This document shows, in pieces, positions 34,211 through 40,670 of a stretch of DNA of 47,392 bases. The notes beneath the pieces were generated by a model. That model saw nothing but the letters and a program-made list of their open reading frames with translations, did no database searches and had not been told where the DNA came from. The stretch comes from Nocardioidaceae bacterium (GTDB lineage Bacteria > Actinomycetota > Actinomycetes > Propionibacteriales > Nocardioidaceae). Numbering within the stretch: the first letter of the stretch is position 1; every line of letters begins with the position of its first letter. The translations under genes and the position numbers were made by a program. Location: the NCBI GenBank assembly GCA_013698185.1, contig JACCVL010000128.1, positions 1-47,392 of the forward strand, read 5' to 3'.

Positions 34211-35100
34211 GTCATCAGCTCCACGGTGGCGTCGACCGCGCCAGCGACATCGCCGTCAGGTGGATAGAGGAGCGACCGGCCGACCACCATGCCCGCGGCA
34301 GTGGGGAAGGCCAGCGCCTTGCGCCAGGTGTCGCGCTGAGCCCCGGAGTCGGCGGCGACCTCGCCGCCCAGCAGCAGGACCGGCAACATGGTGGCGGCCA
34401 GCACCTGCTCCATGTCCGGTACGACCGGCAGCTTGAGCCAGGTGTGCGCCGACGTTCCGCCGAGGCCGGCAGCGACAGCGGCCGAACGGACGACTGCCTC
34501 GGTGCTCAAGACGTTGCGCACCCTGCCCTCGACCCGCTGGCAGATGAACGGCTCCACCATCGCCATCAGACCGTGACCGGCAAGTGCGTCAACAGCCTCC
34601 GCACACGACTGCAGGGTCGGTGCCGTCGAGGGGTCATCGGGGTCGATGCGCAACAGCATCTTCCCGCCCTGCAGCCCTGCGGCCGCGATGGCGCCGGCGG
34701 TGTAGCCGGTGAAGCGGTCGTCGATCTCGAAGACCGTTCCCGCCAGGCCACCCCGGTTCATCGAGCCGATGACGACCTTGTCCTCGAGCACCCCGAGCAT
34801 CATGAGGTCCTCCACGATGTCCGCGGTGCCCAGCACGCCGTCGACACCGGGCCGCGACACCGCGGTGCAGAGCCGATCGAGCAGCTCCGGCCGATCACCC
34901 ATGGCCACCGCCCGCTCGCCCGCCCGCAGCGCACCGCGGGCCGGGTGGTCAGCGGCCACCAGCAGGAGCCGCCCGGTCGTGCCGACGAGGCGATCGGGCC
35001 GGCGCCGAGCAGCAGCGGCCGCGACGATGCGGTGCGGCTCACGCAACCGGGTCGCAATCAGCTCGTCCATTCCGACCGGAGGGGTCGAGGCGGTGGTCAC
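34207..35100 (-). CDS. Cgl0159-family (beta/alpha)8 aldolase, probable DKGP aldolase
   Basis: 297 residues from GTG 35098-35100, overlapping iolC by GTGA. It carries LLLVAADHPARG (Asp51, His52), a motif like the DH(G/P) of class I archaeal-type/LsrF aldolases, GGKMLLRID, and AHTWLKLPVVPDM with Lys223 as a possible Schiff-base lysine. The resemblance is to the Corynebacterium glutamicum Cgl0159 protein, which also lies in an inositol cluster. Because no iolJ gene is present in the operon, I infer that it cleaves 2-deoxy-5-keto-gluconate 6-phosphate into DHAP and malonate semialdehyde. Often auto-named deoxyribose-phosphate aldolase. Confidence 0.78.
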   Translation of the reverse strand: MTTASTPPVGMDELIATRLREPHRIVAAAAARRRPDRLVGTTGRLLLVAADHPARGALRAGERAVAMGDRPELLDRLCTAVSRPGVDGVLGTADIVEDLMMLGVLEDKVVIGSMNRGGLAGTVFEIDDRFTGYTAGAIAAAGLQGGKMLLRIDPDDPSTAPTLQSCAEAVDALAGHGLMAMVEPFICQRVEGRVRNVLSTEAVVRSAAVAAGLGGTSAHTWLKLPVVPDMEQVLAATMLPVLLLGGEVAADSGAQRDTWRKALAFPTAAGMVVGRSLLYPPDGDVAGAVDATVELMT

Positions 35101-36050
35101 AGCAGCTCCTCCACCTCTTCGACGGTGGGCATGGCGTCTGCACAGGCCAGTCGTGACGCGACCAGGGCGCCGGCAGCGTTGGCGAAGCCGAGCGTGCGCT
35201 GCAGCCCCCACCCGGCCAGCAACCCGTGGCACAGCGCGCCACCGAAGGCATCGCCGGCGCCCAGTCCGTTGACGACCTCGACCGACCTGGGTGGCACCTC
35301 GACGCAGCCGTGCGCGCCGTCGCCTCGGACGCCGGCCGGCCCCTGCTTCACCACCGCAAGATCGACGCCCGCGGCACGCAGAGCCTTGGCCGCCGCGTCA
35401 GGCTCGCGTTCGCCGACGGCGACGTCACACTCGTCGAGGTTGCCGACGGCGACCGAGACCAGCGGGAGCGCCGCGGCGTACGCCGCCCGGGCGGTATCGC
35501 GGGACGCCCAGAACGTCGGGCGATAGTCGAGATCGAAGACCGTGCTGCCACGACGCCCGCGGACGTCCAGTGCCGCCATCGTGGCTTCGCGGCTCGGCTC
35601 GGTCGACAACCCTGTACCGGTGACCCAGAAGACTCCGGCGCCGCGGATCGCGTCGGCGACCCGCCCGGTCATCTCCTCCGCCCGCAGCATGAGGTCGGGC
35701 GCGACCGGGGTCCGTCCGTAGAAGTAGAGCGGAAAGTCGTCCGGCGGAAAGATCTCACAGAAGGTCACCGGGGTCGCTAGGTCGCGCACCGTCTGCACGA
35801 ACTGGTCGTCGACACCGAAGCCGCGCAGCGCCCGACACACGAACCGTCCGAAGGGGTCCTCGCCGACACGGGAGACGAGCGCCGTACGCCGGCCGTACCG
35901 CGCCGCGGCGACTGCCACGTTGGCCGCGCTGCCGCCGAGGTACTTGCCGAACGACACCACGTCCTCGAGCCCGACGCCGACCTGGTGCGGGTACACATCG
36001 ACGCCCGCCCGGCCCATCGTGACCACGTCGTAGGAGGCAGCCGATGTCAT
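35097..36050 (-). CDS. iolC: 5-Dehydro-2-deoxygluconokinase
   Basis: 317 residues of the PfkB sugar kinase family. VTMGRAGVDVYP, GGSAANVAVAAARYG near the N-terminus (substrate binding), DLDYRPTFW and the ATP/anion-hole motif NGLGAGDAFGGALCHGLL with the catalytic Asp. It phosphorylates 2-deoxy-5-keto-gluconate before aldol cleavage. Starts within the iolE stop (ATGA) and is followed at a GTGA overlap by the predicted aldolase, a sequence that mirrors the order of reactions. Confidence 0.94.
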   Translation of the reverse strand: MTSAASYDVVTMGRAGVDVYPHQVGVGLEDVVSFGKYLGGSAANVAVAAARYGRRTALVSRVGEDPFGRFVCRALRGFGVDDQFVQTVRDLATPVTFCEIFPPDDFPLYFYGRTPVAPDLMLRAEEMTGRVADAIRGAGVFWVTGTGLSTEPSREATMAALDVRGRRGSTVFDLDYRPTFWASRDTARAAYAAALPLVSVAVGNLDECDVAVGEREPDAAAKALRAAGVDLAVVKQGPAGVRGDGAHGCVEVPPRSVEVVNGLGAGDAFGGALCHGLLAGWGLQRTLGFANAAGALVASRLACADAMPTVEEVEELL

Positions 36051-36913
36051 GCGACGGCCTCACGCAGGTGGTCAAGGCTGGTCACGACATCGGCCCGGGG
36101 GTCGTGCGCGTCACCGGCCCGCAGCATCACGTCCTGCTCCAGCACGTACCAGCCTTCGTATCCGGACCGCTCGAGTGCACCCACGATGGCCGCGATATCG
36201 ATGTCCCCCGCACCCAACGGGCGGAACAGCCCGCCGCCCACCGCAACGGTGAAGGGGAGCTCGCCGGCCAGCACCCGGTCGGCGGTGACCCGGTCGACGT
36301 CCTTCAGATGGACGTGGACGACCCGATGGGGGTGCTCGGCAGCCAGCACGACGGGGTCGGTGCCGCCGAGGAACAGATGGCCGGTGTCCAGGCATAAGCC
36401 GACGTCGGAGCCTTCGATCACACGCTCAACCTCAGCGCGCGTCTCCACCATGGTGCCGACGTGGGGGTGCAGCGCGAGGACGATGCCGCTGGACTCGGCG
36501 TACTTGGCCAGCCCGTGGAGGTTGCCGATCATCGTCGTCCAGTGCGCGTCGTCCAGCACCGGCCGCGTGTCATACCCGGCCGCCCCGCTGGCTGCGGCCA
36601 ACACCACCACGTCCGCGCCGGCAGCACGACAGGCATCGATGTAACCGCACACCTGCGGCAACGGATCCTGGTCCTCGTCGTGCAGCACGACGGGCAGGAA
36701 CCCGCCCACGGCCCGCAGCTGGTACGACGCCAGCAGGGCGGCCTTGTCGACGGGGTCATCGGGCAGAAAGCCGACCGGGCCGAACTCGGTCGCCTGCAGA
36801 CCGAGCTCGCGCATCTGGCTCAGCACGAGTGTCGACTCGAGCTGGACTCCCCAGCCGGGCACCTCGCAGACGCCCCACGAGATGGGGGCAGCAGCCACTC
36901 GGTCGAGCCTCAT
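36047..36913 (-). CDS. iolE: Inosose dehydratase-like TIM-barrel protein
   Basis: 288 residues from ATG 36911-36913; GGGAGGA lies 12 bases upstream and no other start fits. The xylose-isomerase-like TIM barrel is seen in APISWGVCEVPGWG, LALHPHVGTMVET, VGLCLDTGHLFLGGTDP and VVHVHLKDVD, giving the Glu/Asp/His metal site. In actinobacterial inositol clusters such proteins are annotated as IolE, which dehydrates scyllo-inosose. It differs at the N-terminus from Bacillus IolE, so an IolH/IolI-like epimerase role is the alternative. First gene of the operon. Confidence 0.8.
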   Translation of the reverse strand: MRLDRVAAAPISWGVCEVPGWGVQLESTLVLSQMRELGLQATEFGPVGFLPDDPVDKAALLASYQLRAVGGFLPVVLHDEDQDPLPQVCGYIDACRAAGADVVVLAAASGAAGYDTRPVLDDAHWTTMIGNLHGLAKYAESSGIVLALHPHVGTMVETRAEVERVIEGSDVGLCLDTGHLFLGGTDPVVLAAEHPHRVVHVHLKDVDRVTADRVLAGELPFTVAVGGGLFRPLGAGDIDIAAIVGALERSGYEGWYVLEQDVMLRAGDAHDPRADVVTSLDHLREAVA

Positions 36914-36960
36914 CCGACTGTCGTTCCTCCCAGCGGCACTCCGTGCAGCGCGTCGTCGGG

Positions 36961-36990
36961 AGTCTCGTCCGTGTTGCGGCCTGATGTCAA
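36961..36990 (-). promoter_or_regulatory. Probable promoter of the inositol operon
   Basis: On the minus strand TTGACA (36985-36990) lies in the left arm of the operator and is followed after 18 bp by GAGACT (36961-36966), a weak -10. The leader would be about 40 nt with a GGGAGGA site. The -35 is perfect; the -10 is uncertain. Confidence 0.45.
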
Positions 36991-37006
36991 GAGTATGTCT
37001 TGACAT
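36984..37006. promoter_or_regulatory. Operator for the GntR-type (IolR-like) repressor
   Basis: Perfect inverted repeat: ATGTCAAGA (36984-36992), spacer GTATG, TCTTGACAT (36998-37006). Overlapping it, TATGTCTTGACATA (36994-37007) is a second, tighter palindrome, and its core TGTCTTGACA fits the KGWCHTRACA motif I recall for C. glutamicum IolR. Each arm contains TTGACA facing outward, so repressor bound here would block the inositol operon and possibly the regulator gene. Confidence 0.7.
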
Positions 37007-37031
37007 ATTGACGTTGCTACATCGGCAGCAG

Positions 37032-37784
37032 ATGCTGGCGGTCATGGCTGTCCGACCGCGCATCGCTCTGGACCGATCGAGTCCCGTACCGCTGTACTTC
37101 CAGGTGGCCGAGCAACTCGAGGCCGCCATTGTCAGTGGCGACCTGTCGCCCGGTGACCGCATCAGCAACGAGATCGACCTCGCCGGCTCGCTGGGACTTT
37201 CGCGGCCCACCCTGCGCCAGGCGATCAAGGTGCTGGTCGACAAGGGCATGATCGTGCGCAAGCGCGGCGTCGGCACCCAGGTGGTCGGTAGTCAGATCTA
37301 TCGATCGGTGGAGCTGACCAGCCTGTACGACGACCTGCTCCGCAGCGGACAGCAGCCGCACACCGATGTGCTCTCCTGCGACGTCGTGGGGGCCCCCGCC
37401 GACGTGGCCGGTGAGCTGGGTATCGAGCCCGGCACGGCGGTGTGGTCGCTCGAGCGAGTGCGACGAGTCGCGGACGAGCCGCTGGCGCTGCTGCACAACC
37501 ACCTGCCGGTCGACATCGCCGACCTGCGGGCCGCGGACTTGCGCACCGAGGGCCTGTATCTCCTGCTGCGCCGGGCGGGGATCGTGCTGCGGGTGGCCAA
37601 CCAGCGCATCGGTGCGCGCCGGGCGGAGGCGCGAGAGGCCCGACTGCTCGATGAGCGCCGCGGTGCACCGCTGCTGACGATGCGCCGGGTCGCCTACGAC
37701 GACACGGGCCGGGCCGTGGAGTACGGCGACCACACCTACCGGCCCGAGCGGTACTCCTTCGAGCTGAACCTCGTCCATCGCTGA
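37032..37784 (+). CDS. iolR: GntR-family (HutC/UTRA) transcriptional regulator, IolR-like
   Basis: 250 residues from ATG 37032; a second ATG at 37044 is possible. The winged-helix GntR domain (LYFQVAEQLEAAIVSGDLSPGDRI, LGLSRPTLRQAIKVLVDKGMIVRKRGVGT) is followed by a UTRA ligand domain (SLYDDLLRSGQQPHTDVLSCDV to RPERYSFELNLV). Such regulators release DNA on binding a pathway metabolite, and UTRA domains bind small sugars or acids. It is divergent from iolE, with a perfect inverted repeat in the shared region, which supports local repression and autoregulation. The precise inducer is unknown. Confidence 0.85.
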   Translation: MLAVMAVRPRIALDRSSPVPLYFQVAEQLEAAIVSGDLSPGDRISNEIDLAGSLGLSRPTLRQAIKVLVDKGMIVRKRGVGTQVVGSQIYRSVELTSLYDDLLRSGQQPHTDVLSCDVVGAPADVAGELGIEPGTAVWSLERVRRVADEPLALLHNHLPVDIADLRAADLRTEGLYLLLRRAGIVLRVANQRIGARRAEAREARLLDERRGAPLLTMRRVAYDDTGRAVEYGDHTYRPERYSFELNLVHR

Positions 37785-37812
37785 GCACCACCCGCACGCC
37801 CCGGCGCGCCCC

Positions 37813-37838
37813 GCGCCCGGACGGGGCTGGGCGGGCGC
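37813..37838. terminator. Hairpin between convergent iolR-like and ROK genes
   Basis: GCGCCCG (37813-37819) and CGGGCGC (37832-37838) form a 7-bp stem with a 12-nt loop in the 54-bp convergent spacer; GCCCCG/CGGGGC can pair as an alternative. Likely intrinsic-type stop for one or both genes, without a T-tract. Confidence 0.45.
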
Positions 37839-38903
37839 TCACTCGACCCAGCGCTGGCTCAGCCGGGCCACCGGTGAGGTGCCGTCACCCCACGAACGTC
37901 GCGCCCGTGCCCTCGACCGAGACCTGGACCGGGACCGCGACCTCGAGCGCCGGGACCGGGCGAGGTCGGCCGCGCCGACGAGCCCGGCCTCGTTGCCGAG
38001 GTGTGCCCGGACGATACGGGCCTCGGACCGGAAGCCTCGACCGGTCAGGCTCCGCCGGTAGGCCTCGCGGGCGGGAGCCAACAGCAGCTCACCGGCGGCT
38101 GACACACCTCCACCCACCACGAACAGTCCGGTGTCCAGCGCGGCAGCCAGGCCCGCCATGCCGACGCCGAGCCACTGCCCGACCTCGGCCAGCAACTCCT
38201 GCGCGGCAGGGTCCCCGCGACGGGCGGCGTCGGACACCATGGGTCCGGTGATGTCCGCCGGATCGACTCCGATGTCGGCAAGCATCGGCGCGGCCAGCGG
38301 CGACTTGGTGAGGGCCATCTCCCGCGCCTCGCGTACGAGGGCGTTGCCGCTGGCGTACTGCTCCCAGCAGCCGCGGTTGCCGCACTCGCAGCGATGCCCG
38401 CCCGGCACCACCTGCATGTGCCCGAACTCGCCGGCCATGCCGTGGCGACCACGGTAGAGGTGCCCCCCGATCATGATCGCGCCACCGATCCCGGTGCCGA
38501 GCGTGATGCAGATCAGATCCTCCTCACGCTGAGCGGCACCGAAGCGGAACTCCGCCCAGGCAGCGGCGTTCGCGTCGTTCTCGACCACCACCGCGAGCTC
38601 GATGCGCCGCTGTACGGCATCGCGCAGCGGTTCGTGGCGCCAGGCAAGGTGTGGTGCGAACAACACCGTGGAGCGGGTGATGTCGACGAAGCCGGCCGCG
38701 CCGATGCCCACCCCGACCACGTCATGACGCGACCTCAGCTCGCGGACGATGTCGGCGATGGTGTCCTCGACCTCGGTCGGGCTGGCGCTGGGGGTATCGC
38801 GGCGGGTGCGGTCGACGACGTTGCCGTCGGGATCGACGACACCGGCGGCAACCTTCGTCCCCCCGATGTCGATCCCGATCGCAAGGCGTTCGAGCAGTGG
38901 CAC
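37839..38903 (-). CDS. ROK-family glucokinase, copy 1, with Ser-Arg tail
   Basis: 354 residues from GTG 38901-38903. ATP site AIGIDIGGTKVAAG, catalytic ENDANAAAWAE, LGTGIGG, and the ROK zinc motif CECGNRGCWEQYASG with upstream His. It phosphorylates glucose or a related hexose in the cytoplasm. Compared with copy 2 it has about 35 extra C-terminal residues containing an alternating Ser-Arg run (RSRSRSRS...) coded by a CG-rich repeat near 37915-37965. GACAAT (38910-38915) six bases upstream suggests a leaderless promoter. It is 48 nt behind copy 2. Confidence 0.88.
   Translation of the reverse strand: MPLLERLAIGIDIGGTKVAAGVVDPDGNVVDRTRRDTPSASPTEVEDTIADIVRELRSRHDVVGVGIGAAGFVDITRSTVLFAPHLAWRHEPLRDAVQRRIELAVVVENDANAAAWAEFRFGAAQREEDLICITLGTGIGGAIMIGGHLYRGRHGMAGEFGHMQVVPGGHRCECGNRGCWEQYASGNALVREAREMALTKSPLAAPMLADIGVDPADITGPMVSDAARRGDPAAQELLAEVGQWLGVGMAGLAAALDTGLFVVGGGVSAAGELLLAPAREAYRRSLTGRGFRSEARIVRAHLGNEAGLVGAADLARSRRSRSRSRSRSRSRARARRSWGDGTSPVARLSQRWVE
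37915..37965. repeat. Low-complexity GACC/CGAGAC repeat coding a Ser-Arg run
   Basis: Irregular repeats of gacctgg/gaccggg/gcgacct units on the plus strand; read on the minus strand they give the alternating Ser-Arg tail of ROK copy 1. Such tracts can change length by slippage. Confidence 0.6.
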
Positions 38904-38909
38904 GACGGC

Positions 38910-38915
38910 ATTGTC
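38910..38915 (-). promoter_or_regulatory. -10-like element before ROK copy 1
   Basis: GACAAT on the minus strand, six bases before the GTG start; one mismatch to TANNNT. It would let copy 1 be transcribed separately from the SRPBCC-ROK copy 2 operon. Confidence 0.4.
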
Positions 38916-38951
38916 CCAGACCGCACGGGCAGCAACCCCGCGCCCACGCGC

Positions 38952-39908
38952 TCAGGGCTGGCGAGCGAGGTCCCCGGCGCCCACGATGCCCGCGGTGTTG
39001 CCCATCTCGGCGGGCCTGATCTCGAGCATCGGCCGGTGTCCGCGCCCACTCAGCTCGCGGCGGAAGGTGTCACGCAACGGCTCGAGCAGCAGCTCGCCGG
39101 CTGCCGAGACGCCGCCACCGATGACCGCGACCGCGGGGTCGAGGATGTCGGCAAGGGAGGCCAGTCCCGAACCGAGCCACCGGCCGACGTCGCCGACCAG
39201 CTCGATGCTGGCCAGGTCGCCGTCCTGCGCCAACTGGGTCACCATCGGACCCTCCAGCGCATCCACGTCGCCGCCGCACGCGTCCGCGAGAGCGGCTGCC
39301 AAGGGCGAGCCCGACCCCACCAGCTCGCGGGCCTCGCGGACCAGGGCGCGCCCGCTGGCGTACTGCTCCCAGCAGCCCCGGTTGCCGCATCCGCACCGCT
39401 CACCGTGGGGCACGACCCGCATGTGGCCGACCTCGGCGGCGACGCCGAACGCACCCCGGTGCAGGGCGCCGTCCAAGACGATGCCCCCGCCGATGCCGGT
39501 CCCGACGGTGAGCAGGATCAAGTCGTCGACATGCTCCCCCGCACCGAACTGGAACTCTGCCCATGCTGCGGCGTTGGCGTCGTTCTCGATCACCGTCGGC
39601 AGGTGGATCTTCGCCATCACCCGGTCTCGCAGCGGCTCGTCCCGCCAGGCGATGTTGGGGGCGAACATGACTGTCGACCGGCGGGAGTCGACGAAACCTG
39701 CCGCGCCGACGCCGACCGCCACGACGTCATGGCGCTCGCGGTGCCGAGTGACGAGGTCGGCGATAGCGACGGCGATGGCGGCGGCCGCATCGGAGCCGGT
39801 GGCGGCGGGGGTCGGCAGCTGCTCCTGCTCGAGGATGGCACCGTGTTCGTCCACGACGCCGGAGGCGATCTTGGTGCCACCCACGTCGACACCGACCGTC
39901 ACTCCCAC
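38952..39908 (-). CDS. ROK-family glucokinase, copy 2
   Basis: 318 residues, normal length, from GTG 39906-39908, which overlaps the preceding small gene by ten bases. VGVDVGGTKIASG, ENDANAAAWAEFQFGAG, VGTGIGGGIV and CGCGNRGCWEQYASG are the ROK signatures. It is clearly homologous to copy 1 along its whole length (about half of residues identical by eye). Coupling to the SRPBCC and Cys-motif genes suggests that this is the ancestral backbone copy; C. glutamicum has a glucokinase in the equivalent place, as far as I recall. Confidence 0.9.
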   Translation of the reverse strand: MGVTVGVDVGGTKIASGVVDEHGAILEQEQLPTPAATGSDAAAAIAVAIADLVTRHRERHDVVAVGVGAAGFVDSRRSTVMFAPNIAWRDEPLRDRVMAKIHLPTVIENDANAAAWAEFQFGAGEHVDDLILLTVGTGIGGGIVLDGALHRGAFGVAAEVGHMRVVPHGERCGCGNRGCWEQYASGRALVREARELVGSGSPLAAALADACGGDVDALEGPMVTQLAQDGDLASIELVGDVGRWLGSGLASLADILDPAVAVIGGGVSAAGELLLEPLRDTFRRELSGRGHRPMLEIRPAEMGNTAGIVGAGDLARQP

Positions 39909-40171
39909 TGGTCGTCCGCTGGCTGGTCGGACTCATCGCGGGGCGCCGGTGGCCGGGCTGCCGAGTCAGCGAGGTCGCGCAGCGACACCATTAGAGCGGT
40001 GGCAGACGACACGACGCGCGCCCGCACCTCCGGGTCGGTGTCGCGGAGGAACGCTGCCGCTCGGCACAGCGGGCACCAGGCGCAGTCGTCGGTCCGCCCG
40101 GACACGGCGTCGATCAGCCGCGCCGCCTCCTCCGCCGCGGAGCCGATCCGGTCGTCTGCGCCGGCGCTCAC
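39899..40171 (-). CDS. Small hypothetical protein with Cys-x2-Cys-x2-Cys motif
   Basis: 90 residues from GTG 40169-40171, overlapping the SRPBCC stop by GTGA and the downstream ROK gene by ten bases. A predicted helical body with DDCAWCPLCRAAAFLRD (Cys30, Cys33, Cys36) suggests a metal or redox site; the C-terminus is Pro/Asp-rich. I recognise no domain name. The tight overlap on both sides implies co-translation with both neighbours. Confidence 0.75.
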   Translation of the reverse strand: MSAGADDRIGSAAEEAARLIDAVSGRTDDCAWCPLCRAAAFLRDTDPEVRARVVSSATALMVSLRDLADSAARPPAPRDESDQPADDQWE

Positions 40172-40608
40172 CGGACCTCCTCGACACGCTTCTTGAGCCC
40201 CTTGAGGGCGGCGTCGATGATGACCTTCTCGGCCTTGCGCCGCAGCAGGCCGATCATCGGGATCGAGACATCGACCGCAAGCTGGTAGGTCACCCTGGTG
40301 TCTCCGTCGCCGACCGCGTCCAGGACGTAGGCACCGGTCAGGCCCTTGAGCACCGTGCCCCGGACCAGGGTCCAGCTGACCTGGGCGTCACCGTCCCAGT
40401 CGTACGCCAGGACGTACTCGTCCCGGATAGGTGCGGCATCGAGGACGAAGCGCACCTGCTCAGCACGCCCACCGGGCCCCACGGTCAGCACCTCTGCCTG
40501 CTGCACGCCGGTAGCCCAGCTGGGATAGGACTCGAAGTCGGCGATGACCGCCATCACCCGTGCCGGCTCGGAGGCCACCGCGATGTCAGAGGTTGTCTGG
40601 TCGGCCAT
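40168..40608 (-). CDS. SRPBCC (polyketide cyclase/dehydrase-like) family protein
   Basis: 146 residues. TTSDIAVASEPARVMAVIADFESYPSWATGVQQAEVL and the C-terminal helix LLRRKAEKVIIDAALKGLKKRVEE are typical of SRPBCC lipid- or ligand-binding proteins; the mycobacterial counterpart in this order is Rv2185c (TB16.3). It probably binds a hydrophobic ligand. TAGTCT (40615-40620) ends six bases before the ATG at 40608, suggesting a leaderless start for this three-gene operon, divergent from the acyl-CoA synthetase. Confidence 0.88.
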   Translation of the reverse strand: MADQTTSDIAVASEPARVMAVIADFESYPSWATGVQQAEVLTVGPGGRAEQVRFVLDAAPIRDEYVLAYDWDGDAQVSWTLVRGTVLKGLTGAYVLDAVGDGDTRVTYQLAVDVSIPMIGLLRRKAEKVIIDAALKGLKKRVEEVR

Positions 40609-40614
40609 GGCGGG

Positions 40615-40664
40615 AGACTACCGACGTCGGCGGGCGTCCGGCTCGTGGCGCCGGACGGTAGCGT
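40615..40664. promoter_or_regulatory. Divergent leaderless promoters of SRPBCC and fadD15-like genes
   Basis: Minus strand TAGTCT (40615-40620) and plus strand TAGCGT (40659-40664) each end six bases before the start codons at 40608 and 40671. No ribosome-binding sites. The two -10 boxes are 38 bp apart, so the promoters do not overlap at their cores. Confidence 0.55.
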
Positions 40665-40670
40665 TCCTGA

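Noticed and set aside
37915-37965. CRISPR-like or minisatellite array
   Set aside because: Units are short, irregular and inside a coding sequence; there are no spacers.
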